Source: Actinobacteria bacterium UBA4719
GTDB lineage: Bacteria > Actinomycetota > Actinomycetes > Actinomycetales > Dermatophilaceae
Assembly: GCA_002404345.1 (NCBI GenBank)
Contig: DHJN01000245.1
Coordinates: forward strand, 1 to 20,842
Reading direction: 5' to 3'
DNA: 20,842 nt
Under the pieces are notes generated by a model. It searched no databases. It saw nothing but the letters and a program-made list of their open reading frames with translations, and was not told where the DNA came from. Below are positions 14,327 through 20,842 of this stretch, piece by piece. How positions within the stretch are numbered: the stretch's first letter is position 1; each line of letters starts with the position of its first letter. A program made the translations under genes and the position numbers.

Positions 14327-15196
14327 ATGACCCCGCGGCCATCCTTCAGCGCAGTCATGCTCTCCATGGGAGACCGACCGGATGAGCTGGCGCAGGCGCT
14401 CACGTCGCTGCTGAGCCAGCAGGGAGTCGACCTCGACGTCGTGCTCGTGGGCAATGGCTGGTCCCCGACAGGACTGCCGCCGGAGGTTCGATGCATAGCC
14501 CTGCCCGAGAACGTCGGTATCCCCGAGGGGCGCAACGTTGGGGCCCGGCATGCGCGCGGGGAGTACCTGTTCTTCTATGACGACGACGCGGTCCTGCCAA
14601 GTGAACATGTACTGACTGGGCTCGCGGACGTCCTCCGGCGCGATCCCGACACAGCCATCGCCCAACCTCGGCTTGAGGACCCGACCGGACTCCCCTCCCC
14701 CCGCCGCTGGGTGCCGAGGTTGCGGGTTGGGGACGGCAAACGTCCGGGGGTTGTCACCGTCTTCTGTGAAGGTGTGTTCGCTATTCGGCGGGATGCCTTT
14801 GAGGCGGTAGGGGGGTGGCCGGGTCAGTTCTTCTACGGCCACGAGGGCATTGATCTCGCGTGGCGGTTGTCCGATGCCGGGTGGAAGATCTGGTATGAGC
14901 CCTCCGTCGTGGTAAATCACCCGGCCACGAGCCCGGCACGCCACGCCGTCTACTACCGGATGAACGCGAGGAACCGCGTGTGGGTGGCACGGCGCAACCT
15001 GCCCTTGCCGTTGGCTCCGATCTACATTGCGGTCTGGGCCGCCATCACCGTGGCACGCATCCGGCGGCTCAGTCCTTTGAAGATCTGGTTCCGCGGCCTG
15101 CATGAGGGGTTGACCACCGACTGCGGACCACGCCGTCCGATGAGCTGGCGAACGGTGCTGCGGATGAGCATCGCCGGTCGGCCTCCCATCGTGTGA
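14327..15196 (+). CDS. GT2 glycosyltransferase, rhamnosyltransferase-like
   Basis: The 289-residue GT-A enzyme has SAVMLSMGDRPDELAQALTSL at the N-terminus, NVGIPEGRNVGARHARGEYL (62-81), the metal-binding FFYDDDAVLP with DDD at 85-87, and FFYGHEGIDLAWRLSDAGW (168-186), the acceptor/base region. It belongs to the broad family 2 group that includes rhamnosyl- and other deoxysugar transferases. The C-terminus (to 289) is basic with a short hydrophobic helix (LAPIYIAVWAAITVARI), probably membrane-associated. I chose the ATG at 14327 because GAGG at 14316-14319 is 7 nt upstream; a TTG at 14321 is in frame. It overlaps the next gene by 4 bp (GTGA), so the two transferases are likely coupled. Confidence 0.88.
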   Translation: MTPRPSFSAVMLSMGDRPDELAQALTSLLSQQGVDLDVVLVGNGWSPTGLPPEVRCIALPENVGIPEGRNVGARHARGEYLFFYDDDAVLPSEHVLTGLADVLRRDPDTAIAQPRLEDPTGLPSPRRWVPRLRVGDGKRPGVVTVFCEGVFAIRRDAFEAVGGWPGQFFYGHEGIDLAWRLSDAGWKIWYEPSVVVNHPATSPARHAVYYRMNARNRVWVARRNLPLPLAPIYIAVWAAITVARIRRLSPLKIWFRGLHEGLTTDCGPRRPMSWRTVLRMSIAGRPPIV

Positions 15197-16239
15197 CCGC
15201 ATCGTCGACGGGACCACCATCAATGGGACCACCATCAACGGGACGACCCTCGGTACGGGTCTTCCTTTCCGGCGTACAGAGTGTCACCCACCTTCTTTAT
15301 GCGTCCTCCTACCTACGCCACCTGATCGAAGACACCGGGGCGGCCGTCACGCTGGTCGACCTCGGGGTCGGGCGCTTCCTCGGTCGGGCCAACGTGACCG
15401 CCCAGGATCTTCGTGGGGTGCTGGGCGACGACCCCAGGCTGACCGTGATCGGCGCGGAAGGCGCCGCACGCTGGCGCAGCGAACCCGGTGAACGGTGCAT
15501 CTACATGGGTGTCGGAGCGCCGGGGATCAAGCCATACCTCCGGTTGCGCGCGGCCCGGCCTTCCCGGGGGCTTCACGTCGTCGTCATCAATGAGGGCATC
15601 GGCAGCTATGGCAGCTGGCGCACGAGGCGCGTGGCGTTGCGCAGGCAGGGCGGGCGCGAGCCCTGGGCCTCTATCCGAGCCCTGGCGGTCGGCGCGGCAC
15701 GGAGCCTTCTCACCGACGAGCGCTGGGCGCTGTTCCGTCGGGCCGGCGCGGACTGGCTGGTCGACGATCGCGTCGCTGCAACGTTTCGGGCACGGATGAC
15801 GCCTCCGACCCCCACCAAGCCGGTGGGCGTGTTCCTTTCCCAACCCTGGGTGGACCTCGGGCTGATCACCGAAGCTGCCTACCTCGCCCATGTAGGTCAG
15901 GTGGCAGGAGTCTGTCGCTCGGCCGGTCTCGCCTTCCTTCTGAGTCCGCATCCAGCAGAGCCCGCCCAGCGTTATGCGGGGTTCGAGATGACAGCTCACC
16001 GCGGGCCGGCGGAGCTGGATCCGGACGTCGTCGGTGCGACCTTGGTCATCGGTGCGACGAGCACCGCTCTTCTCAACATCAAGGCGCTCTACGGGACTCG
16101 TGTCATCAGGGTCGTTGCGCCCGAGCTGACCCACCTCGACCACGAGCTGAGTCCCGGTCAGCGTTCGTTGCTGGACGCCTTTCTTCCTCCGGCTCGTCCG
16201 GTGACAACGCTGCTAGACAGGCTCACCGAGCTGGGGTAA
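15193..16239 (+). CDS. Sialyltransferase/polysialyltransferase-like glycosyltransferase
   Basis: The 348-residue protein lacks membrane segments. After a repetitive N-terminus comes VRVFLSGVQSVTHLLYASSYL (21-41). VVINEGIGSYGSW (130-142) resembles the [DE][DE]G motif of bacterial sialyltransferases with Asn in the first place (N133, E134, G135). VFLSQPWVD (213-221), LLSPHPAEP carrying the HP motif (H253, P254) and IGATSTALLNIKALYG with the Ser/Thr pair (290-291) follow in the order seen in families GT52, GT38 and polysialyltransferases. These use CMP-sugar donors, which fits the SpsF-type cytidylyltransferase in the locus. The GTG start at 15193 overlaps the GT2 stop; an ATG at 15223 is an alternative. 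The acceptor and exact sugar are unknown. Confidence 0.65.
   Translation: MTASSTGPPSMGPPSTGRPSVRVFLSGVQSVTHLLYASSYLRHLIEDTGAAVTLVDLGVGRFLGRANVTAQDLRGVLGDDPRLTVIGAEGAARWRSEPGERCIYMGVGAPGIKPYLRLRAARPSRGLHVVVINEGIGSYGSWRTRRVALRRQGGREPWASIRALAVGAARSLLTDERWALFRRAGADWLVDDRVAATFRARMTPPTPTKPVGVFLSQPWVDLGLITEAAYLAHVGQVAGVCRSAGLAFLLSPHPAEPAQRYAGFEMTAHRGPAELDPDVVGATLVIGATSTALLNIKALYGTRVIRVVAPELTHLDHELSPGQRSLLDAFLPPARPVTTLLDRLTELG
15210..15254. repeat. 15-bp in-frame tandem repeat at the 5' end of the sialyltransferase-like gene
   Basis: GGGACCACCATCAAT (15210-15224) is followed by a copy with one mismatch (15225-15239) and a diverged third copy (15240-15254). They encode GPPSM, GPPST and GRPSV just before the conserved domain. 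Confidence 0.9.
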
Positions 16240-16265
16240 TTGCCCGACTTCACGGCGTCATGACT

Positions 16266-16271
16266 TATCCT
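16266..16271 (+). promoter_or_regulatory. Putative -10 box of a leaderless ABC-transporter transcript
   Basis: TATCCT matches TANNNT and ends 6 nt before the ATG at 16278, with no Shine-Dalgarno sequence. TTGCCC at 16240-16245 is a possible -35, but the 20-nt spacer is long. Confidence 0.4.
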
Positions 16272-16277
16272 CGCCAT

Positions 16278-17171
16278 ATGACGGAACCGGTACCCGCGGC
16301 TGTGGGAGCGAATGCATCGCCCGCACCGAAGGACCTGGCAGCTCGGTATGGGCTGGCTCAAAGCGGTGCTCGCCCCACCCTGACCGCCTACATCAAAGCG
16401 CTGTGGGGGCGTCGGCATTTCATCGTGGAGTACGCACGAGCTCGCAACCAGGCGCAGTACACGGACACGGCTCTCGGGCAGGTCTGGCAGATCCTCACCC
16501 CGGTGCTCAACGCGGCCGTCTTCTACCTGATCTTCGGGATCCTGCTCAAGACCAGCCGCGGCGTGCACAACTACATCTCCTTTCTTGTCGTGGGTGTCTT
16601 CATCTTCACGTACACCCAGCGGGCCGTCCTGTCCGGGTCGAGGTCCATAGCGGGCAATCTCGGCCTGGTCCGGGCTCTGCACTTCCCCCGGGCAACGCTT
16701 CCACTGGCATCGACCGTGATGGAGCTGCAGCAGCTCCTCGTCTCGGTGGCGGTGTTGTGTGTCATTGTCCTTGCCACCGGCGAGCCGCTCACACTGAAGT
16801 GGCTGCTGCTCATCCCTGCGCTGCTCCTGCAGACGTTGTTCAACTGCGGGCTGGCTCTCATCTTTGCCAGGATCACCAGTCGCGTGCGTGACATGGAACA
16901 GCTCCTGCCGTTCGCACTGCGGACCTGGATGTACGCCTCAGGCGTCTTCTTCGTGATCCACACCTTCGCTCAGACTGTCCCGCTCGCCGCGCAGGTGGTG
17001 CTCAAGGGCAACCCTGCCGCCGTCTACATCGAGCTCGTGAGGGGATCATTGATGTCATCGCACCCCGCGGCACTTTACGAATGGCCGCTCGCCGTGTTCT
17101 GGGCTGTCGCCACCTTCGCGGTGGGCTTCGTCTACTTCTGGCGTGCGGAGGAACAGTATGGCCGTGGCTGA
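16278..17171 (+). CDS. wzm: Polysaccharide ABC exporter, permease subunit
   Basis: The 297-residue ABC-2-type membrane protein begins with a cytoplasmic amphipathic region carrying RRHFIVEYARARNQAQYTDTALGQVW (45-70), typical of TagG/Wzm permeases. Six hydrophobic segments follow at about 73-91, 98-115, 144-167, 174-198, 215-234 and 268-288. The ELVRGSLM segment near 252-259 is also family-typical. It would move a lipid-linked glycan or teichoic-acid-like polymer across the cytoplasmic membrane with the ATPase encoded next. An in-frame ATG at 16260 precedes the chosen start, but it would lie upstream of the predicted transcription start. The ATPase gene overlaps its end by 14 bp. Confidence 0.92.
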   Translation: MTEPVPAAVGANASPAPKDLAARYGLAQSGARPTLTAYIKALWGRRHFIVEYARARNQAQYTDTALGQVWQILTPVLNAAVFYLIFGILLKTSRGVHNYISFLVVGVFIFTYTQRAVLSGSRSIAGNLGLVRALHFPRATLPLASTVMELQQLLVSVAVLCVIVLATGEPLTLKWLLLIPALLLQTLFNCGLALIFARITSRVRDMEQLLPFALRTWMYASGVFFVIHTFAQTVPLAAQVVLKGNPAAVYIELVRGSLMSSHPAALYEWPLAVFWAVATFAVGFVYFWRAEEQYGRG

Positions 17172-17973
17172 CCGGGCGTCGATAAGAGAAGGCACGGTCA
17201 GGACCGGCAGCTATGGGCAGGAAGGCGACCGCGTCCCGACCGTCGTGGTGGACGACCTGCACGTGGTCTACCGTGTCGCGCGTGGCGGCGCCGGCGGGAA
17301 CGCGGCAGCATCCCTGCTGCAGGTCATCCAGCACAAGCCCCGGCAGGTAGTCACAGAGGTCCACGCGATCCGCGGTCTGACATTCACGGCCTACCGCGGC
17401 GAGGCGATCGGGGTAGTGGGGAGAAACGGCTCCGGCAAGTCGACTTTGCTGCGTGCCGTCGCAGGGTTGCTGCCACCGGCCTCCGGGGCGGTCTACACCG
17501 AGGGGCAGCCGTCACTTCTGGGCGTGAACGCCGCGTTGATGGACACCCTGAGCGGCGAGCGCAACGTCGTACTCGGCTGTCTGGCCATGGGCATGTCACC
17601 AGGTGAGGTGACCGCAAGGTATGACGAGATCGTGGCGTTCGCCGACATCCCCGACGAGGCGATCCAGCGCCAGATGAACACCTACTCCTCCGGTATGGCG
17701 GCCAAGCTGCGCTTCGCGATCGCCTCGGCCAAGACCCACGACGTCCTCCTGGTGGACGAGGCGTTGGCGACCGGTGACGCGGCCTTCCGGCGGCGGAGTG
17801 ACCAACGGATCAAGGAGCTACGCGAGGCGGCGGGCACGGTATTCCTCGTCAGTCACAACCTCGAGATCATTCGCGCAACCTGTCAACGCGCCCTGTGGGT
17901 CGACGAGGGCACACTTCGGATGGACGGGCCTGCGGACGAGGTCATCGACGCCTACGAGCGTGCCTACAAGTAA
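17158..17973 (+). CDS. wzt: Polysaccharide ABC exporter, ATPase subunit
   Basis: The 271-residue ATPase has Walker A GRNGSGKST (88-96), a YSSGM signature (176-180) in place of LSGGQ, as in Wzt/TagH proteins, Walker B VLLVDEALATGD (196-207) and the switch histidine H233 in LVSHN. The first 30 residues are polar and unmatched, and an insertion (ARGGAGGNAAASLLQVIQHKP) precedes the Walker domain, as in TagH-type proteins. There is no C-terminal carbohydrate-binding domain, so export probably does not depend on recognising a modified chain end. The start is the ATG at 17158, set by GGAGGA at 17147-17152. It overlaps the permease gene and pairs with it. Confidence 0.93.
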   Translation: MAVADRASIREGTVRTGSYGQEGDRVPTVVVDDLHVVYRVARGGAGGNAAASLLQVIQHKPRQVVTEVHAIRGLTFTAYRGEAIGVVGRNGSGKSTLLRAVAGLLPPASGAVYTEGQPSLLGVNAALMDTLSGERNVVLGCLAMGMSPGEVTARYDEIVAFADIPDEAIQRQMNTYSSGMAAKLRFAIASAKTHDVLLVDEALATGDAAFRRRSDQRIKELREAAGTVFLVSHNLEIIRATCQRALWVDEGTLRMDGPADEVIDAYERAYK

Positions 17974-18071
17974 CGTTCCGGATCCGGTCAACCGGGGTTG
18001 GAGTCGGGGTGGGTGTAGAGCAACTTGAGGTGGATGTCGTCGTGTCGGGCTGCAGCGGGGTCGGATTGGAC

Positions 18072-18077
18072 TATCGT
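18072..18077 (+). promoter_or_regulatory. Putative -10 box upstream of the PhyH gene
   Basis: TATCGT fits TANNNT, giving a leader of about 20 nt with GGAGG (18095-18099) 5 nt before the ATG at 18105. The 131-bp gap after the ATPase gene also contains the palindrome CCGGATCCGG, but no clear terminator. Confidence 0.35.
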
Positions 18078-18104
18078 GCCCGGTGACCACTCTGGGAGGG
18101 CTGC

Positions 18105-18935
18105 ATGTCAATTGCCAGCGGGATCGACGTAGACGCTTTCTGGGATCAGGGCTACCAGCTCATCCCGAAAGTGTATTCGCCTGACGAGATCCGAAAGCTA
18201 CGCGAGGCCGCAATGGCTTCCCGCTCACGCGGCGGTGACGTTCTGTCGAACCCGGGGCTGAGGTCCTCCCTCACCGATGGCCGCCTCGTGGAGATCGCTC
18301 GCACGCTCCTGGGCAGCGACGAGATCGTCTACGCCGGTGACAGTTCGTTCACGTTCAACTCGAATCAACACGGCTATCACAAGGACAATGCCGACCGTAC
18401 GGACCCGAAGGCGCCGGACTGGCAAGGGCGCTACACGATCCTGCGTTTCGGCGTCTACCTTCAGGACCACTACACCCACACGAAGGGGCTCAATCTGCGC
18501 GAGCGTTCGCACAACACGACGTCACTGGCTGAGGGCAAGAACATCTATGTCCGGTCGCGGGTGGGTGATGTGGCGGTGTGGAGCCTACGTACCAGTCACA
18601 GCGGCAACGGGACACTGCTGAGCTTCCCCCGCTGGATCCACCCCGCGCCTGCTCAGGATGGCAAGTACCCGAAGTGGTGGCGGGTGGCGAAGCCAGATGG
18701 TGACCGGATTGCGGTGTTCGCGGCCCTCGGGCTGGACGATGCCCACCACCACCGCTACGTCGACTATCTCAAGACCCGGCAGTACATCGTGGGCATGTGG
18801 GGCAAGTCTCGCTATGACGACGAGACCCTCCAGGAGGCTCGACGCGCAGGCCTGACAGTGCGGGACGTTCCGCGTGAGGTCGAAGGCCGCTCGGATGTCG
18901 GCCAGAACGTTGCCTGGCAGGCCATCCCGTACTGA
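18105..18935 (+). CDS. Phytanoyl-CoA dioxygenase (PhyH) family Fe(II)/2-oxoglutarate oxygenase
   Basis: The 276-residue protein resembles the PhyH family. Its N-terminal FWDQGYQLIPKVYSPDEIRKLREA (12-35) is the usual opening. GYHKDNAD supplies the HxD metal motif (H92, D94), LRFGVYLQDHYTHTKGLNLRERSHN (113-137) is the family core strand, and RTSHSGNGT gives a candidate distal iron ligand (H165). Members hydroxylate small molecules, lipids or, in some polysaccharide loci, sugars. The last third contains unusual His-rich DDAHHHRYVDYLKTRQYI. It is the last gene before dprA, on the same strand as the exporter, so it probably modifies a glycan precursor. The substrate is unknown. Confidence 0.82.
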   Translation: MSIASGIDVDAFWDQGYQLIPKVYSPDEIRKLREAAMASRSRGGDVLSNPGLRSSLTDGRLVEIARTLLGSDEIVYAGDSSFTFNSNQHGYHKDNADRTDPKAPDWQGRYTILRFGVYLQDHYTHTKGLNLRERSHNTTSLAEGKNIYVRSRVGDVAVWSLRTSHSGNGTLLSFPRWIHPAPAQDGKYPKWWRVAKPDGDRIAVFAALGLDDAHHHRYVDYLKTRQYIVGMWGKSRYDDETLQEARRAGLTVRDVPREVEGRSDVGQNVAWQAIPY

Positions 18936-18937
18936 TC

Positions 18938-18971
18938 GGAGCAGACCCGGGAGCAGACCCGGAGCAGACCC
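18938..18971. repeat. Three copies of GGAGCAGACCC downstream of the PhyH gene
   Basis: Copies lie at 18938-18948, 18950-18960 and 18961-18971, immediately after the PhyH stop codon. No terminator-like hairpin is formed. Confidence 0.9.
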
Positions 18972-19024
18972 TCCCTGCGTGTTTGACGACCCTCCCACGT
19001 GCTGAGGCCCTCTCACGTGATCTT

Positions 19025-19074
19025 AACAACCGGACTCGCCCTGCTCGCTAACAACCAGACTCGCCCTGCTCGCT
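19025..19074. repeat. 25-bp tandem duplication covering the 3' end of dprA
   Basis: A 25-bp unit starting AACAACCGGACTCGCCC (19025-19049) is repeated at 19050-19074 with one mismatch. The second copy encodes the last residues of DprA and the junction makes its stop codon (complement of 19048-19050). Confidence 0.95.
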
Positions 19075-20223
19075 GCGCTTGCGGTCGCCGTCGACTCGGG
19101 CCTTTCTCACCGCAGGGCCCTGTCGCCAACCGTCACCGTGACGTTCGGCCAGGGCACTCAGATCCAGACGGCCCAGCAACGAACGGACCTCGGACGCCGA
19201 GAGTCCCGACGACACCGCCAAACGACTGACCGGGACGCCTTTGCGGACAGGAAGGGCAGACAACAGACGGGCCGCGGGTTCGTCGAGCCCGTCACCGGCA
19301 AAGGCAGGGCCTCGGCGAACCGGAGCGAGGTCACTGCCATAGTCCCCGATGGCTTCGGCTGCCTCCGCGGCGTCCGTCACGAGCTGGGCCATCCCGGACC
19401 GGATCGCCTCGTGACACCCCGCGGACATCATGGACGTCACCGGGCCCGGAACCGCTGCCACCACTCGGCCGTGATCAGCGGCGATCCGGGCCGTGTTCAG
19501 CGACCCCGACCTCAGTCCCGCCTCGACCACAACGGTCCCGCGCCCCATCGTGGCAATCATTCGATTACGTTGCAGGAAGCGGGTCTTAGTAGGCGCCGAC
19601 CCCGGAGCCACCTCGCTGATGACCGCACCGACCTCGACGATGCGGGCGATCAGCGCAGCGTGCGACGAGGGATACGGACGTTCGACACCACCGGCCAGCA
19701 CGGCGATCGTGGTGGCTCCGGTGGCCAGCGCGCCTCGGTGAGCGGCTGCGTCGATACCGAAGGCGGCACCCGAGATGATCGTGAACCGACGCTCGCCCAA
19801 TCCCGCTGCCATGTCGGTCGCCACCATCTCGCCGTACGCCGTGGCGCTGCGGGCTCCGACCACGGCGGCACTGCGTTGACACGACGACGCGACGTCAACC
19901 GGTCCGCGGATCCAGAGGCAGTAGGGCGGTGCGGACAGATCGTCGAGACCTTGCGGCCACTCGGGGTCGCCGGGGCAGACGACACGGGCAGCGAACTTGG
20001 CGCCGACCTCAAGGTCTCGTTCCACATCGAGCACCTCCAGACGGGGCAGGAAGCGTTGCACGTTCTGCTCAGCGCCCGAGGCTGCCAGCAGCAGGGCGGC
20101 AACCGGACCGTGGCTCCGAATCAGGCGGGTGGCCACCTGGTCCCCGGGCTCTGCGACCCGGCTCCAGGCCGCTCGGGCGAACCGATCCTGTGAAAGCAGG
20201 CTGCTACGCAGGGGCGCACTCAT
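19048..20223 (-). CDS. dprA: DNA processing protein DprA
   Basis: The 391-residue protein has a Rossmann-like DprA/Smf domain. VVGARSATAYGE, IISGAAFGIDAAAHRGAL, LAGGVERPYPSSH, RFLQRNRMIA and VEAGLRSGSLNTA appear in the order expected for the single-strand-DNA-binding, RecA-loading protein of natural transformation. A C-terminal winged-helix segment (PVSRLAVSSGLSASEVRSLLGRLDL) is present. It overlaps the upstream yifB/comM-like gene by ATGA, the usual arrangement. The extreme C-terminus (RKRSEQGESGC) is coded by the 25-bp duplication and is likely unconserved. In related genomes xerC commonly follows; here the glycan locus intervenes. Confidence 0.96.
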   Translation of the reverse strand: MSAPLRSSLLSQDRFARAAWSRVAEPGDQVATRLIRSHGPVAALLLAASGAEQNVQRFLPRLEVLDVERDLEVGAKFAARVVCPGDPEWPQGLDDLSAPPYCLWIRGPVDVASSCQRSAAVVGARSATAYGEMVATDMAAGLGERRFTIISGAAFGIDAAAHRGALATGATTIAVLAGGVERPYPSSHAALIARIVEVGAVISEVAPGSAPTKTRFLQRNRMIATMGRGTVVVEAGLRSGSLNTARIAADHGRVVAAVPGPVTSMMSAGCHEAIRSGMAQLVTDAAEAAEAIGDYGSDLAPVRRGPAFAGDGLDEPAARLLSALPVRKGVPVSRLAVSSGLSASEVRSLLGRLDLSALAERHGDGWRQGPAVRKARVDGDRKRSEQGESGC

Positions 20224-20842
20224 GCCGCCACCGCCGACTGGGCCCGCAGGGTCAGGGCAAGTCCGACATCGTCGCGGTTGGGCGTACCCCCACCACCCAG
20301 GTCGGTCACCGTCCAGGCGACCTTCAGGACCCGGTCGTAGCCGCGAAGTGTCAGTATCCCCCGTTCGAGGGCACGCTCCAGATCCACGGTGGCCGCGGCC
20401 GGAAGCTTCAGGAATCCCTTACGCATCATCGGACCTGGAACGTCAGAGTTGAGCCGCCACATGGTGCGGGCCAAGCGTTCCGCCTGCAGACTCCTTGCCG
20501 TGGCCACCCGGGCGGCCACCTGGGCGCTGGTCTCCCCCGCAGGTGCGAACAAACCCACCCGGGACACAGGTCTGACCTGGAGCTGAAGGTCGACGCGGTC
20601 CAGAATGGGCCCTGCCAGCCTGCCCATGTAATCGCGACGGGCACGCGGCGAACAGGAGCAGTCGACACCCTTGCCGAAGCCGCGACCACACGGACACGGG
20701 TTGGCCGCCAGCACAAGCTGAAAACGTGCCGGGTATCTCACGACCCCAGAAGCCCGCGCCACGACCACCTCACCGGACTCCACCGGCTGGCGCAACGCCT
20801 GGAGCACCCCGGGCTTGAACTCAGGAGCCTCGTCCAGGAACA
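20220..20842 (-). CDS. comM: YifB/ComM-family AAA+ ATPase (Mg-chelatase-like), C-terminal part
   Basis: The visible 206 residues run from the right edge to the stop at 20220. They begin in the Walker B region (FLDEAPEFKPGVLQALRQP) and continue with ANPCPCGRGFGKGVDCSCSP, a cysteine cluster typical of YifB/ComM, then YMGRLAGPILDRVDLQLQV and the C-terminal ERGILTLRGYDRVLKVAWTVTDL domain. ComM is a helicase aiding branch migration during natural transformation. The 5' half lies outside the window. The stop overlaps the dprA start, so both are probably co-transcribed. Confidence 0.95.
   Translation of the reverse strand, partial: FLDEAPEFKPGVLQALRQPVESGEVVVARASGVVRYPARFQLVLAANPCPCGRGFGKGVDCSCSPRARRDYMGRLAGPILDRVDLQLQVRPVSRVGLFAPAGETSAQVAARVATARSLQAERLARTMWRLNSDVPGPMMRKGFLKLPAAATVDLERALERGILTLRGYDRVLKVAWTVTDLGGGGTPNRDDVGLALTLRAQSAVAA

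Noticed and set aside
17974..18104. Rho-independent terminator after the ATPase gene
   Set aside because: CCGGATCCGG is palindromic but has no adequate loop or T-tract, so termination cannot be claimed.

Overview
The window looks like chromosomal DNA of a high-GC actinobacterium. Codon use is strongly GC-biased, GTG and TTG starts are common, and several genes have a TANNNT -10 box placed right against the start codon. The flanking housekeeping genes (yifB/comM, dprA, xerC, an M23 peptidase and rpsB) form a group that is normally contiguous in actinobacteria. I cannot name the genus from sequence alone.

Layout. The left flank (1-3337) holds the 5' end of rpsB (minus), a fold-type I aminotransferase and a secreted M23/LytM-type protein (both plus), and xerC (minus). 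The right flank (19048-20842) holds dprA and the 3' end of yifB/comM (both minus, ATGA overlap). In many actinobacteria dprA is followed closely by xerC. Here about 15.7 kb carrying fifteen genes lies between them.

The central region (3514-18935) reads as a surface-glycan biosynthesis and export locus. It encodes an ExoA-like GT2 glycosyltransferase, an SpsF-type cytidylyltransferase fused to an aldo/keto-reductase domain, a NanM-type sugar O-methyltransferase, a PseB-type UDP-GlcNAc 4,6-dehydratase, an unrecognised protein that may be GT-B-like, a second GT2, a sialyltransferase-like enzyme (NEG and HP motifs), a Wzm/Wzt-type ABC exporter and a PhyH-family oxygenase. A large methyltransferase-like, coiled-coil protein is encoded on the opposite strand. 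Embedded in the locus is a tight four-gene cassette: acyl carrier protein, AMP-forming ligase, SDR reductase and a small protein resembling a 4'-phosphopantetheinyl transferase. This cassette looks able to make and hold a thioester-bound acyl or aminoacyl group, plausibly for decorating the glycan, but no condensing enzyme and no recognisable acyltransferase is present.

Working model (inference): a nonulosonate-like or otherwise CMP-activated sugar is assembled with other sugars, methylated, acylated and perhaps hydroxylated, then exported by the ABC transporter. The pathway is incomplete here, since the usual PseC, PseH, PseG and PseI partners are absent, so sugar supply must come from elsewhere or the product must be different. 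Two further features stand out. The reductase half of the SpsF fusion appears to have lost all four catalytic residues of its family. In addition, unrelated short tandem repeats (units of 11 to about 30 bp) sit at many gene boundaries.
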